This document shows positions 1-5,223 of a stretch of DNA of 5,272 bases, one piece after another (position 1 is the stretch's first letter; the number at the start of each line of letters is the position of its first letter). Below the pieces are notes generated by a model. The model worked only from the letters and a program-made list of their open reading frames with translations. It was not told the DNA's origin and did not search any database. The stretch spans positions 1-5,272 of the forward strand of contig JAKAXI010000170.1 in assembly GCA_021816665.1 (NCBI GenBank). Direction: 5' to 3'. This DNA comes from Bacillota bacterium. Its GTDB lineage: Bacteria > Bacillota > Bacilli > Alicyclobacillales > Alicyclobacillaceae. The position numbers and the translations under genes were made by a program.

Positions 1-1
1 A

Positions 2-253
2 AACGCGATGCTGAAGGCAGCTTGGCTGTGCGATAACGGCAAACCGTATACCTTGGAGGCGTCATATTCGAAACTGTTTTCCTCCGAAATGTGCACTCGG
101 ACGTGTGAACAGGCTGTGCAGATTCTTGGCGGCTACGGGTACATGCGCGAATACTCGGTCGAGCGGAACTACCGCGACGCCAAACTGATCGAGATCGGCG
201 AGGGCACCTCAGAGGTCCAGCGCCTGGTGATTGCACGTCAACTCGGCTGCTAA
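2..253 (+). CDS. Acyl-CoA dehydrogenase, C-terminal fragment (5' end outside window)
   Basis: The last 83 codons of an acyl-CoA dehydrogenase, open at the window's left edge and ending at TAA 251-253. The family consists of FAD flavoenzymes that oxidise acyl-CoA to trans-2-enoyl-CoA and pass electrons to electron-transfer flavoprotein. Seen here is the C-terminal helical-bundle signature: [22 protein letters not shown], an FAD/dimer-contact segment, followed by [18 protein letters not shown]. The glutamate of GEGT (codon 200-202) aligns with the catalytic base of medium- and short-chain acyl-CoA dehydrogenases (Glu376 of MCAD), so the visible active-site residue is intact. The residue before it is Gly where MCAD has Tyr. 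Chain-length preference cannot be judged from this fragment. No terminator is evident after the stop, and 117 bp separate it from the next gene. Confidence 0.95.
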   Translation, partial: NAMLKAAWLCDNGKPYTLEASYSKLFSSEMCTRTCEQAVQILGGYGYMREYSVERNYRDAKLIEIGEGTSEVQRLVIARQLGC

Positions 254-370
254 AATTACTTCTAAGTTGGACATCCCGTCGTACATTATAACGATGGCCG
301 ATTGCCGGTCAGAGGACCCTTTTCGTGGTCATCCAGGTGCCGCGGAGGTACGACGGGAGGAGCAACATCT

Positions 371-961
371 GTGTGGCGATTCTTGGGGTTTGCACTCATT
401 GGCATTGCTTTCACGGCTGTGTTGGCTGCAGTTCTTCTCAGGATGGCAGCGTACAAGATTCGGAGTTTGGGGCGACATGAAGTCCCGAGACCGTCCGACG
501 CAGCAATCGTGCTTGGAGCATATACAGATGGGTTCCGGCCAAGCCGGGCCTTACTCGCTCGACTGCGCGCAGCACTCCACTTGTTTCGACAAGGGTATGT
601 CCGGGCAGTCATCGTCAGCGGCGGGCGCGGAGAGGATGAAACTGTGTCCGAGTCCAGTTCCATGCGCCGTTTTTTGATTCTGAACGGGGTTCCGAGCGAG
701 GTGATCCTGGAGGACCGTCACTCGCGCGACACTTGGGAAAACCTACGCAACAGCCGACGTGTCATGAGCGATCACGGATTGCACACAGCAGTCATTGTAA
801 CCAGTGACTATCATCTGCCGCGGGCACTAGCTGTTGCGCAACAACTGGAGATGCAGGTGAGTGGGTTCGCGGCTTGGTCGTCCAAGTCAGAAATCCGGTA
901 CGCGTATCGGGAAGTCATCGCGCGCATCAAATACACATTGACGGGGCAGGCCGCTTTGTGA
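371..961 (+). CDS. DUF218/YdcF-family membrane-anchored protein
   Basis: A 196-residue protein. The GTG start at 371 is chosen because GGGAGGAG (355-362) lies 8 nt upstream and the N-terminus then begins directly with a membrane helix. An in-frame ATG at 302 would add 23 unlike residues with no good ribosome binding site. Residues about 5-24 are hydrophobic and likely form one TM or signal anchor. The DUF218 fold follows: AAIVLGAYTDG (44-54), R65 and the LFRQGY helix, the IVSGGRGEDE loop (81-90), SESSSMRRFLILNGVP (93-108), the HSRDTWENLRNS segment (117-128) and VIVTSDYHLPRA (141-152). These match the YdcF/SanA/ElyC superfamily, whose members are linked to envelope integrity or cell-wall metabolism. 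The substrate of this one is unknown. It ends 32 bp before trmK on the same strand, so co-transcription is plausible. Family call sure, function not. Confidence 0.9.
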   Translation: MWRFLGFALIGIAFTAVLAAVLLRMAAYKIRSLGRHEVPRPSDAAIVLGAYTDGFRPSRALLARLRAALHLFRQGYVRAVIVSGGRGEDETVSESSSMRRFLILNGVPSEVILEDRHSRDTWENLRNSRRVMSDHGLHTAVIVTSDYHLPRALAVAQQLEMQVSGFAAWSSKSEIRYAYREVIARIKYTLTGQAAL

Positions 962-993
962 CGGGCCTGGCCCCGTCCCCATGAGGTGAGGGA

Positions 994-1773
994 GTGGCCG
1001 TCACGCTGTCGGCTCGGTTACAGGCAATTGCAGACTTGGTGCCACGTGGCGCCCGTATTGTAGACGTCGGAACGGACCACGCCTTATTGCCCATTTTTCT
1101 CGTTCAATCACACGTCGCAATTTCTGCCATCGCAACTGATATCGCTGCGCTTCCCGCTCATTCAGCCGCCACGAACGTGCGAGGCCACGGACTCGCCGAC
1201 GTGATCGACGTCCGCGTAGGACCTGGACTGAGGACTGTCCTCCCGGGTGAAATCGATACAGTCATTGTTGCTGGGATGGGCGGGAGCACGATTCGCGAGG
1301 TCCTGTCAGACTCCACTTTGGTCCTCAGAGATGTACGGCGAATCATTGTCCAGCCCATGAATCAAGGGCACCACGTGCGGTCTTTCTTTCTGGACAACGG
1401 ATGGGCGCTGACTGCGGAACGCGCGGTTCTCGATCACGGCCGAATTTACGAGGTGCTGGCCGCTATCCCTGGTACACACAGTGAGGCCATGCAAAGTTAC
1501 AAGGATTTCGCGGACGATGCTCCAGCCATGCGTGTCGCCTTGGACCTCGGGCCGACACTGTTACAATGCGCGACTCCGGAGTTCTTGACACGTGTAAAGG
1601 AGACTTTGGAGCATTGGTGTAAACGTGAGCACAAGATGAGGCAGAGTGGACGCGAAGACGTTAGAAGACAGGTGGTACACCTCAGGCGTCAGATTGTGTG
1701 GTTAGAAGCCTGGTACAACGGACAAGCTCCGAACGAAGGGACAGGTACTACATGCTCACCGCAAGAGACGTGA
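994..1773 (+). CDS. trmK: tRNA (adenine(22)-N1)-methyltransferase TrmK
   Basis: A 259-residue SAM-dependent methyltransferase that in the TrmK family makes m1A at position 22 in the tRNA D-arm. It starts at GTG 994 behind GAGGTGAGGG (983-992). The only nearby ATG (981) is followed by an immediate in-frame stop. Seen in order: LSARLQAIADLVPRGARIVDVGTDHALLP (5-33) containing SAM motif I (VDVGTDHA), acidic motif II ATDI (47-50), the AGMGG motif (93-97), QPMNQGHHVR (120-129), and DNGWALTAERAVLDHGRIYEV (134-154). A charged helical tail (about 196-240) resembles the C-terminal coiled-coil domain of TrmK. The family is usually about 225-240 residues; the extra tail here covers the region overlapping the next gene. 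The overlap with the YqfO-like gene matches the trmK-yqfO adjacency of Bacillus. Confidence 0.95.
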   Translation: MAVTLSARLQAIADLVPRGARIVDVGTDHALLPIFLVQSHVAISAIATDIAALPAHSAATNVRGHGLADVIDVRVGPGLRTVLPGEIDTVIVAGMGGSTIREVLSDSTLVLRDVRRIIVQPMNQGHHVRSFFLDNGWALTAERAVLDHGRIYEVLAAIPGTHSEAMQSYKDFADDAPAMRVALDLGPTLLQCATPEFLTRVKETLEHWCKREHKMRQSGREDVRRQVVHLRRQIVWLEAWYNGQAPNEGTGTTCSPQET

Positions 1774-2858
1774 TTGCAGTCGTCGAAGCTTTCGCACCGA
1801 CCTCTCTGGCTTTTCCAGACGACCCAATTGGCCTGCAGGTAGGCCGAGCGGACAAGCCGGTAGCAAAGGTGTGGCTCGCACTCGACCCGTCGCCCGCCGT
1901 GATCGCGGAAGCTGCGCAAGCAGGCGCCGACCTTCTCATCACGCATCATGAACTGTTTTACCAACCACTGAAAAGGCTTGATACCCAGTCCTGGCGCGGG
2001 AGAGCTATCGCGACTGCGATACAAAACGACCTTACAGTCTACGCCGCGCACACCAACCTTGATGTGACGGAAGGCGGAGTGAACGACGTCTTAGCTGAGT
2101 TGTTTGGACTCAGGAACGTCGAGATCCTTGACCGCCTCAGCAATGAACGCTTGCGCAAACTCGTTGTCTTTGTCCCGCTGTCACATGCCGATCGCGTGCG
2201 CGATGCCATTTGCGGCGCCGGGGCGGGGTTCATCGGCCGATATAGCCACTGTACATTCAACACGCCTGGGCAAGGAACGTTCCTCGCGCAGGACGGAGCA
2301 AACCCGTTCCTTGGGCAGGTAGGGGAGTTGACCCGAGCCGACGAGATTCGCGTTGAAACGGTGGTTCCCGAACAACTGACGGAGCGAGTCATCTGCGCGA
2401 TGCTCGACGCCCATCCGTACGAGGAGGTCGCCTACGACCTTTACCCGCTCGAGGTGATGGGGAGGCCGTTCGGGATCGGGCGCGTCGGCGATTTAGACAG
2501 TGCGCGTTCACTCGGCGAATTCGCCGACTTCGTCCGACAGCAGTTAGGGCTGAGTCACATCCGTTTTGGAGGTGATCCCGCAGTGAACCTCACACGCGTT
2601 GCCATAGTAGGCGGTTCTGGTGGTCGTTGGGCCGACAAGGCACTTGCTAAAGGCGCTCAAGTGTTGGTGACTGCAGACTGCGACCATCATCAGGTGGCTG
2701 AAGCTTGGGAGGACGGGTTAGCGATTGTGGACGCCACGCACGCAGCTCTGGAACGGCCCGTTCTACAAAAGCTGCGCGAGGTGATTGAGCAAGGAACAAC
2801 GGGGCAAGTAGATGTTGACGTTTCGGCCGTGCGCGAAGACCCCTTCACGTGGGCTTGA
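1752..2858 (+). CDS. yqfO: Nif3-like dinuclear metal-centre protein (YqfO type, with PII-like insert)
   Basis: A 368-residue Nif3 (DUF34) family protein. ATG 1752 is chosen over the upstream in-frame GTG at 1698 because MLTARDVIAVVEAFAP is the typical family N-terminus and AAGGGACAGG lies at 1736-1745, just upstream. The start lies inside trmK (22-bp overlap), suggesting translational coupling. Seen: PIGLQVG (25-31), LLITHHELFYQPLKR (61-75) with the two metal-ligand histidines 65-66, AAHTNLD (98-104) with Asp104, and a central insert (about 130-240) with HPYEEVAYDLYPL (221-233), the PII/CutA-like insert of long Nif3 proteins. VTADCDHHQ (306-314) and DATHAALE (327-334) follow, supplying His330 and Glu334. 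Known structures are toroidal hexamers with two metals per subunit. The last motif is DATH here rather than the common DAGH, but the ligand positions are kept. The physiological role of the family is unsettled (GTP cyclohydrolase I type 2 annotations are doubtful). Confidence 0.95.
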   Translation: MLTARDVIAVVEAFAPTSLAFPDDPIGLQVGRADKPVAKVWLALDPSPAVIAEAAQAGADLLITHHELFYQPLKRLDTQSWRGRAIATAIQNDLTVYAAHTNLDVTEGGVNDVLAELFGLRNVEILDRLSNERLRKLVVFVPLSHADRVRDAICGAGAGFIGRYSHCTFNTPGQGTFLAQDGANPFLGQVGELTRADEIRVETVVPEQLTERVICAMLDAHPYEEVAYDLYPLEVMGRPFGIGRVGDLDSARSLGEFADFVRQQLGLSHIRFGGDPAVNLTRVAIVGGSGGRWADKALAKGAQVLVTADCDHHQVAEAWEDGLAIVDATHAALERPVLQKLREVIEQGTTGQVDVDVSAVREDPFTWA

Positions 2859-2886
2859 ACCTTGGTAATCGTGGAAATACATACAT

Positions 2887-2916
2887 TTGAAGTGGACGGC
2901 CAACCTGCAGTATACT
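2887..2916 (+). promoter_or_regulatory. Probable sigma-A promoter of rnpB
   Basis: The -35 box TTGAAG (2887-2892, 4/6 to consensus) and -10 box TATACT (2911-2916, 5/6) are separated by 18 bp. This places transcription start near 2923-2925, where the outer strand of the RNase P RNA P1 helix begins. It lies 28 bp after the yqfO stop. Confidence 0.7.
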
Positions 2917-2924
2917 AAACCTCG

Positions 2925-3347
2925 TTGACTCCAACTGGGAAGTAAGCTGGGCAGCCGCCGGTGCAGTGCCGAAAGGCCGCACGGGAGGAAAGTCGGAGCT
3001 CCGCAGGGCAGGGTGCCGGATAACGTCCGGCGGGAGCAATCCTAGGGAAAGTGCCACAGACATGTAGACCGCCGATGGCCGCTATGCGGCACAGGCAAGG
3101 GTGCAACGGTGCGGTAAGAGCGCACCAGCGGGTTGGAGACAACCCGGCTAGGTAAACCCCACCCGGAGCAAGACCGGATAGGAGTGCACATGCGATGGCC
3201 CGTCGCGCACTCGGGTAGGTCGCTGGAACCGGCTGGCAACAGTCGGTCTAGATAGATGGTTGCCGCTCCACCGTGCGAGGTGCTTTGCGCCGTTTGCAGC
3301 ACAGGAGTACAGGACTCCGCTTACAGGCTTGCTTCCCATTGAGTTAC
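2925..3347 (+). ncRNA. rnpB: RNase P RNA (M1 RNA), class A-like
   Basis: The catalytic RNA that, with the RnpA protein, trims tRNA 5' leaders. The universal core is visible: GAGGAAAGTC (2985-2994, P4 5' side), CACAGA (3055-3060), GGTGCGGTAAGAGCGCACC (3108-3126, P11/P12), TAGGTAAACCCCACCCGGAGCAAGA (3150-3174) and TAGATAGATGGTTGCC (3249-3264, P4 3' side). The ends are set by P1: 2937-2947 pairs with 3327-3337 (11 bp including one G-U), with extensions outward to about 2926/3346. The architecture follows class A. CCGCCGATGGCC (3069-3080, P13/P14 region) and 3159-3231 (P16/P17/P18 region) align closely by eye to Escherichia coli RNase P RNA. It also carries a P19-like hairpin (about 3269-3302) resembling that of Bacillus subtilis and absent in E. 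coli. Ends are approximate to a few bases. Confidence 0.96.
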
Positions 3348-3365
3348 CTACACACTTGCGGTGAG

Positions 3366-3393
3366 AAAGGCCAGGCGTTAGCTAGGCCTTTTT
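3366..3393 (+). terminator. Rho-independent terminator of rnpB
   Basis: AAAGGCC (3366-3372) pairs with GGCCTTT (3385-3391), with a 12-nt interior, and the downstream arm runs into T5 (3389-3393). It lies about 20 nt past the predicted mature 3' end of rnpB and separates it from the following riboswitch unit. Confidence 0.88.
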
Positions 3394-3449
3394 GTGCTGG
3401 ACGCAAAGTGGGAAATCACTGACAAAAGGGAATTGCTTGGGTTTTAGAC

Positions 3450-3478
3450 TTGCAAAGTTTTGCTGACGAAACTAGAAT
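3450..3478 (+). promoter_or_regulatory. Probable sigma-A promoter of the riboswitch/regulator unit
   Basis: TTGCAA (3450-3455, 4/6 to the -35 consensus) and TAGAAT (3473-3478, 5/6 to the -10 consensus) are separated by exactly 17 bp. Predicted transcription start is about 3485, some 25 nt before the riboswitch core. The stretch 3394-3449 between the rnpB terminator and this promoter shows nothing recognisable. Confidence 0.65.
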
Positions 3479-3509
3479 ACAAAGAAATCAGAAAAATAAG
3501 AGATGTGTC

Positions 3510-3596
3510 ACGGCAAACTAGGGGAAACTCTGGGACGCAAAGCCACGGATCTAAGGGGGTTCACGCACGTGGACGCCTATGAACGCCGGGTTGCCA
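3510..3596 (+). promoter_or_regulatory. Cyclic di-GMP class I (GEMM-I) riboswitch aptamer
   Basis: An RNA sensor of the bacterial second messenger c-di-GMP. It aligns segment by segment with the Vc2 aptamer of Vibrio cholerae. GGCAAAC (3512-3518) is followed by a 6-bp hairpin (3518-3523 with 3528-3533) capped by a GAAA tetraloop (3524-3527). Then come the signature GGGACGCAAAGCC (3532-3544), TCTAAG (3550-3555), a variable inner hairpin (TTCAC 3560-3564 with GTGGA 3569-3573), TATGA (3578-3582), and GCCGGGTTGCC (3585-3595). TCTAAG with TATGA forms an 11-nt tetraloop receptor (usual form CCTAAG/TATGG) in which one C-G pair is replaced by U-A. By alignment, the equivalents of ligand-contacting Vc2 G20, C46/A47 and C92 are about 3512, 3538/3539 and 3594, all conserved in identity. 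The closing stem pairs GGCAA (3512-3516) with TTGCC (3591-3595). Confidence 0.94.
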
Positions 3597-3639
3597 TTTC
3601 TATTTCCACGGCGATGTCGTGGGTTTCACAGGGCAACCC
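3588..3639 (+). promoter_or_regulatory. Antiterminator of the c-di-GMP riboswitch
   Basis: GGGTTGCC (3588-3595), the 3' edge of the aptamer, is an 8-bp perfect complement of GGCAACCC (3632-3639), which contains the 5' arm of the terminator. The intervening RNA can fold its own hairpin, CCACG (3606-3610) with CGTGG (3618-3622) plus a G-U pair, bringing the two arms together. This helix and the aptamer closing stem use the same bases (3591-3595), so they exclude each other. It also excludes the terminator. Ligand binding should therefore favour termination (an OFF switch). The pairing is seen in the sequence; the direction of control is inferred. Confidence 0.78.
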
Positions 3640-3667
3640 ATTGTAGGGCTGCTTCTTTTTGTGTTTT
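3633..3667 (+). terminator. Riboswitch-controlled intrinsic terminator
   Basis: GCAACCC (3633-3639) pairs with GGGCTGC (3646-3652): six pairs with one A-C mismatch, over a 6-nt loop ATTGTA. The stem is followed at once by a T-rich tract, TTCTTTTTGTGTTTT (3653-3667). It lies 37 nt after the aptamer. The stem is short and imperfect, as expected for a regulated terminator rather than a constitutive one. Confidence 0.78.
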
Positions 3668-3693
3668 CAAGGCAACCGCTGTCGGTCATAAAG

Positions 3694-3733
3694 AGCTGCT
3701 TCTCACCCCCCTGGCAACGGGTGAGAAGCAGCT
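3694..3733 (-). terminator. 15-bp perfect inverted repeat; possible terminator of the minus-strand peptide gene
   Basis: AGCTGCTTCTCACCC (3694-3708) and its exact reverse complement (3719-3733) flank a 10-nt loop. Read on the minus strand it begins 10 nt after the peptide ORF's TAA and is followed by CTTTAT, a weak U-tract, so it could end that transcript. On the plus strand it is followed by TGAAGCC, so it should not terminate there. It could instead fold in the read-through leader RNA. Strand assignment is inferred. Confidence 0.5.
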
Positions 3734-3743
3734 TGAAGCCGGA

Positions 3744-3860
3744 TTACATGGACGATACCACCATGGGTTCAGGGGGGAGATTTGGCTTTATCGGTAAGAT
3801 AGCAAGGGACGATGCCGACAGGAACAGCAGAACTGCGATCACACTTGTGACTGCCTTCAT
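3744..3860 (-). CDS. Small exported peptide, putative pheromone precursor of the adjacent regulator
   Basis: A 38-codon ORF, divergent from the regulator, with 49 bp between the two start codons. ATG 3860 is chosen because AAAGGGGGTGA (3875-3865 on this strand) differs from the ideal Bacilli Shine-Dalgarno sequence by one base and sits at proper spacing. Another in-frame ATG (3881) would add seven residues without a good site. Seen: N-terminal MKAVT, a hydrophobic core SVIAVLLFLSA (6-16), and SSLA (17-20) as a plausible signal-peptidase site. The polar tail of about 18 residues begins ILPIKPNLPPEP and has five prolines. Short length, Sec-type leader, short tail and position beside an HTH-TPR regulator are the hallmarks of Phr/PapR/NprX-type signalling precursors. 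I recognise no specific family, and the mature peptide is unknown. No convincing promoter is seen upstream; it would have to lie inside the regulator's 5' coding region. A chance ORF remains possible. Confidence 0.6.
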   Translation of the reverse strand: MKAVTSVIAVLLFLSASSLAILPIKPNLPPEPMVVSSM

Positions 3861-3864
3861 GGTT

Positions 3865-3875
3865 TCACCCCCTTT
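3865..3875 (-). promoter_or_regulatory. Strong Shine-Dalgarno sequence of the peptide ORF
   Basis: On the minus strand AAAGGGGGTGA matches the 16S rRNA 3'-end complement AAAGGAGGTGA at 10 of 11 positions and ends 4 nt before ATG 3860. It is the strongest ribosome binding site in the window and the main argument that the 38-codon ORF is translated. Confidence 0.72.
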
Positions 3876-3909
3876 CTTCATTGATCCTGCCAGACGGAGG
3901 CGAGCACAC

Positions 3910-5223
3910 ATGGATGAAGCTGAGCGTGGACTGGTTTCACTCGTCATCGGTTACCAAATTCGCCGGTGTCGCCAATCTCGGCACTTGTCGCAAGCAGAAG
4001 TCGCGCAAGGGATCGGCAGTCAATCGATGATTAGCCTGTTAGAGAGCGGGCGACAGATACCCGCTCCTGACGTGCTGCGTCTGATCGCAGAGCGCCTAGA
4101 TGACCCTGTGCTGCTCTCTTACGCGGGACTGTTAAATTCGACGGCTTTGACGTTTGACGACTTTGCTACTGGAAACCTGACATTGCTTCATGAAGTGCTG
4201 CGTGCCCATCGCGGGCGCTGGCAGGAGGTTCACTTAAAGGTCGCGCTCCAACTCTGCGAACACTACTATACAAACAAACTATTCGAAATGGTTGAAGAAA
4301 TGTGTTGTCTGATTATGAGTCATACCAACCGCGATATTGGGAGTGTTAAAGCGTGCTTTTATTACGGAAGCACGCATTTGTTCTCTCATCAGTATGATTT
4401 GGCTTTGAAGTGGCTCAATCTCGCACTCGAAAAGTACGACGTTTTGGACGACTGCACCAAGGGGCGCCTCTACTACAATCTCGCGTACGCGCATCTTGAG
4501 CTACTGAATGATGGCGCGGCCATTTGGTACGCAAAGTTGGCCATTGACACGTTTCTTCGCATAAACGCCTATCCTCAGCACGCCAAGTCATTGGGGCTGC
4601 TCGGTGTCATTCAAGGTCAACTCGGTCAACTCGAAGACGCGCGTCCAACACTTGAGCGTGCATACGAAATGATGGAGCGGTGGGATGTGGATCAGGCTGA
4701 TCTAATCCGGGTGGCGAACAGTATTGCCGACGTGTGCCAATCCACTGGAGACTTGAACGCTGCAGAGCAGTGGTGTCGACTCGTGATCGACTCCACACAA
4801 GCGGCTCCGGATTACCCTACACTATCTGCAGCACACCAGACGTTGTGTCTTGTTCATATGGGGAGAGCAGAGTGTAAGGCAGCCTTGGCAGAGGCGCAGT
4901 TAGCAATTGCTGCGGCAGAGCGCGCAGTGGATGCTCGGCTGCTGTGCCACGCCTATCTGCTCGCGACAAGTACAACACAGAACCCACTTGAACAAGTGAC
5001 AGCGGCCGAGCATGCCTACAGGACGGCAAGGGAATCTGGGCTAGCCATCGAACAAGCGATTTCCGCTGACTGTCTGGCAGCGCTGCTCGCTCCCCATGAC
5101 CCTTCGCGGGCAGAGACATTCCGCAGCCAAGCACTGCAATCGTATCGGCAGTACGTTTCGCGAGGAAGGACGTTTTCCGCGATTTTTCGTTACTTGCGCT
5201 GGAGCGAACTTTATGAATCATAA
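3910..5223 (+). CDS. XRE-family HTH / TPR-like regulator, RRNPP (PlcR/NprR/AimR-like) type
   Basis: A 437-residue cytoplasmic regulator. ATG 3910 is chosen because GGAGG (3896-3900) lies 9 nt upstream and the protein then begins just before the HTH. The frame stays open upstream, but codons 3619-3909 overlap the terminator and the antisense peptide gene and encode no domain. Residues about 12-66 form an XRE HTH: GYQIRRCRQSRHLSQAEVAQ, then recognition helix GSQSMISLLESGRQIP, then VLRLIAERLDDP. Residues about 85-430 are all-helical TPR-like repeats, for example 147-176 (ACFYYGSTHLFSHQYDLALKW), 186-214 (RLYYNLAYAHLELLN), 226-254 (KSLGLLGVIQGQLGQLEDAR) and 266-295 (IRVANSIADVCQSTGDLNAAEQW). HTH plus TPR at about 300-440 residues is the architecture of RRNPP regulators, which bind re-imported short peptides in the TPR groove. 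No catalytic domain is seen, so transcriptional control is inferred. Expression probably depends on riboswitch read-through. A non-peptide-binding HTH-TPR protein is the alternative. Confidence 0.88.
   Translation: MDEAERGLVSLVIGYQIRRCRQSRHLSQAEVAQGIGSQSMISLLESGRQIPAPDVLRLIAERLDDPVLLSYAGLLNSTALTFDDFATGNLTLLHEVLRAHRGRWQEVHLKVALQLCEHYYTNKLFEMVEEMCCLIMSHTNRDIGSVKACFYYGSTHLFSHQYDLALKWLNLALEKYDVLDDCTKGRLYYNLAYAHLELLNDGAAIWYAKLAIDTFLRINAYPQHAKSLGLLGVIQGQLGQLEDARPTLERAYEMMERWDVDQADLIRVANSIADVCQSTGDLNAAEQWCRLVIDSTQAAPDYPTLSAAHQTLCLVHMGRAECKAALAEAQLAIAAAERAVDARLLCHAYLLATSTTQNPLEQVTAAEHAYRTARESGLAIEQAISADCLAALLAPHDPSRAETFRSQALQSYRQYVSRGRTFSAIFRYLRWSELYES

Noticed and set aside
267..292. Promoter before the YdcF-like gene (TTGGAC, then TATAAC)
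   Set aside because: The -10-like box is good, but the spacing to the -35-like box is only 14 bp and no better -35 is present, so it is not supported enough to annotate.
302..370. Longer YdcF-like protein starting at ATG 302
   Set aside because: The added 23 residues are Gly/Arg/Ser-rich and unlike the family, and the strong ribosome binding site at 355-362 serves GTG 371 just before the TM helix.
231..677. 148-codon plus-strand ORF and opposing minus-strand ORF over the YdcF-like gene
   Set aside because: Out-of-frame shadows of the DUF218 gene with no domain signature.
2845..3339. Several minus-strand ORFs over rnpB
   Set aside because: The DNA is explained by RNase P RNA secondary structure; these ORFs arise from its GC-rich helices.
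3452..3463. GCAAA-GT-TTTGC palindrome overlapping the -35 box of the riboswitch promoter, possible operator
   Set aside because: Short, AT-rich half-sites that may occur by chance, with no second copy found near the peptide or regulator start.
3694..3733. The inverted repeat as a plus-strand terminator
   Set aside because: No T-tract follows on the plus strand (TGAAGCC), unlike the two clear terminators at 3366-3393 and 3633-3667.
3579..3797. Plus-strand 72-codon ORF
   Set aside because: It starts inside the aptamer, crosses the terminator, has no ribosome binding site and no recognisable protein features.
3876..3890. Sigma-H-like promoter (AGGAT element) for the minus-strand peptide gene, as for phr genes
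   Set aside because: The matching -10 would fall on the Shine-Dalgarno and start codon, leaving no room for a leader.
3619..3909. N-terminal extension of the regulator to upstream in-frame starts (3619 or 3749)
   Set aside because: It would run through the riboswitch terminator and the antisense peptide gene. The added residues show no domain and there is no good ribosome binding site, while ATG 3910 has GGAGG 9 nt upstream right before the HTH.
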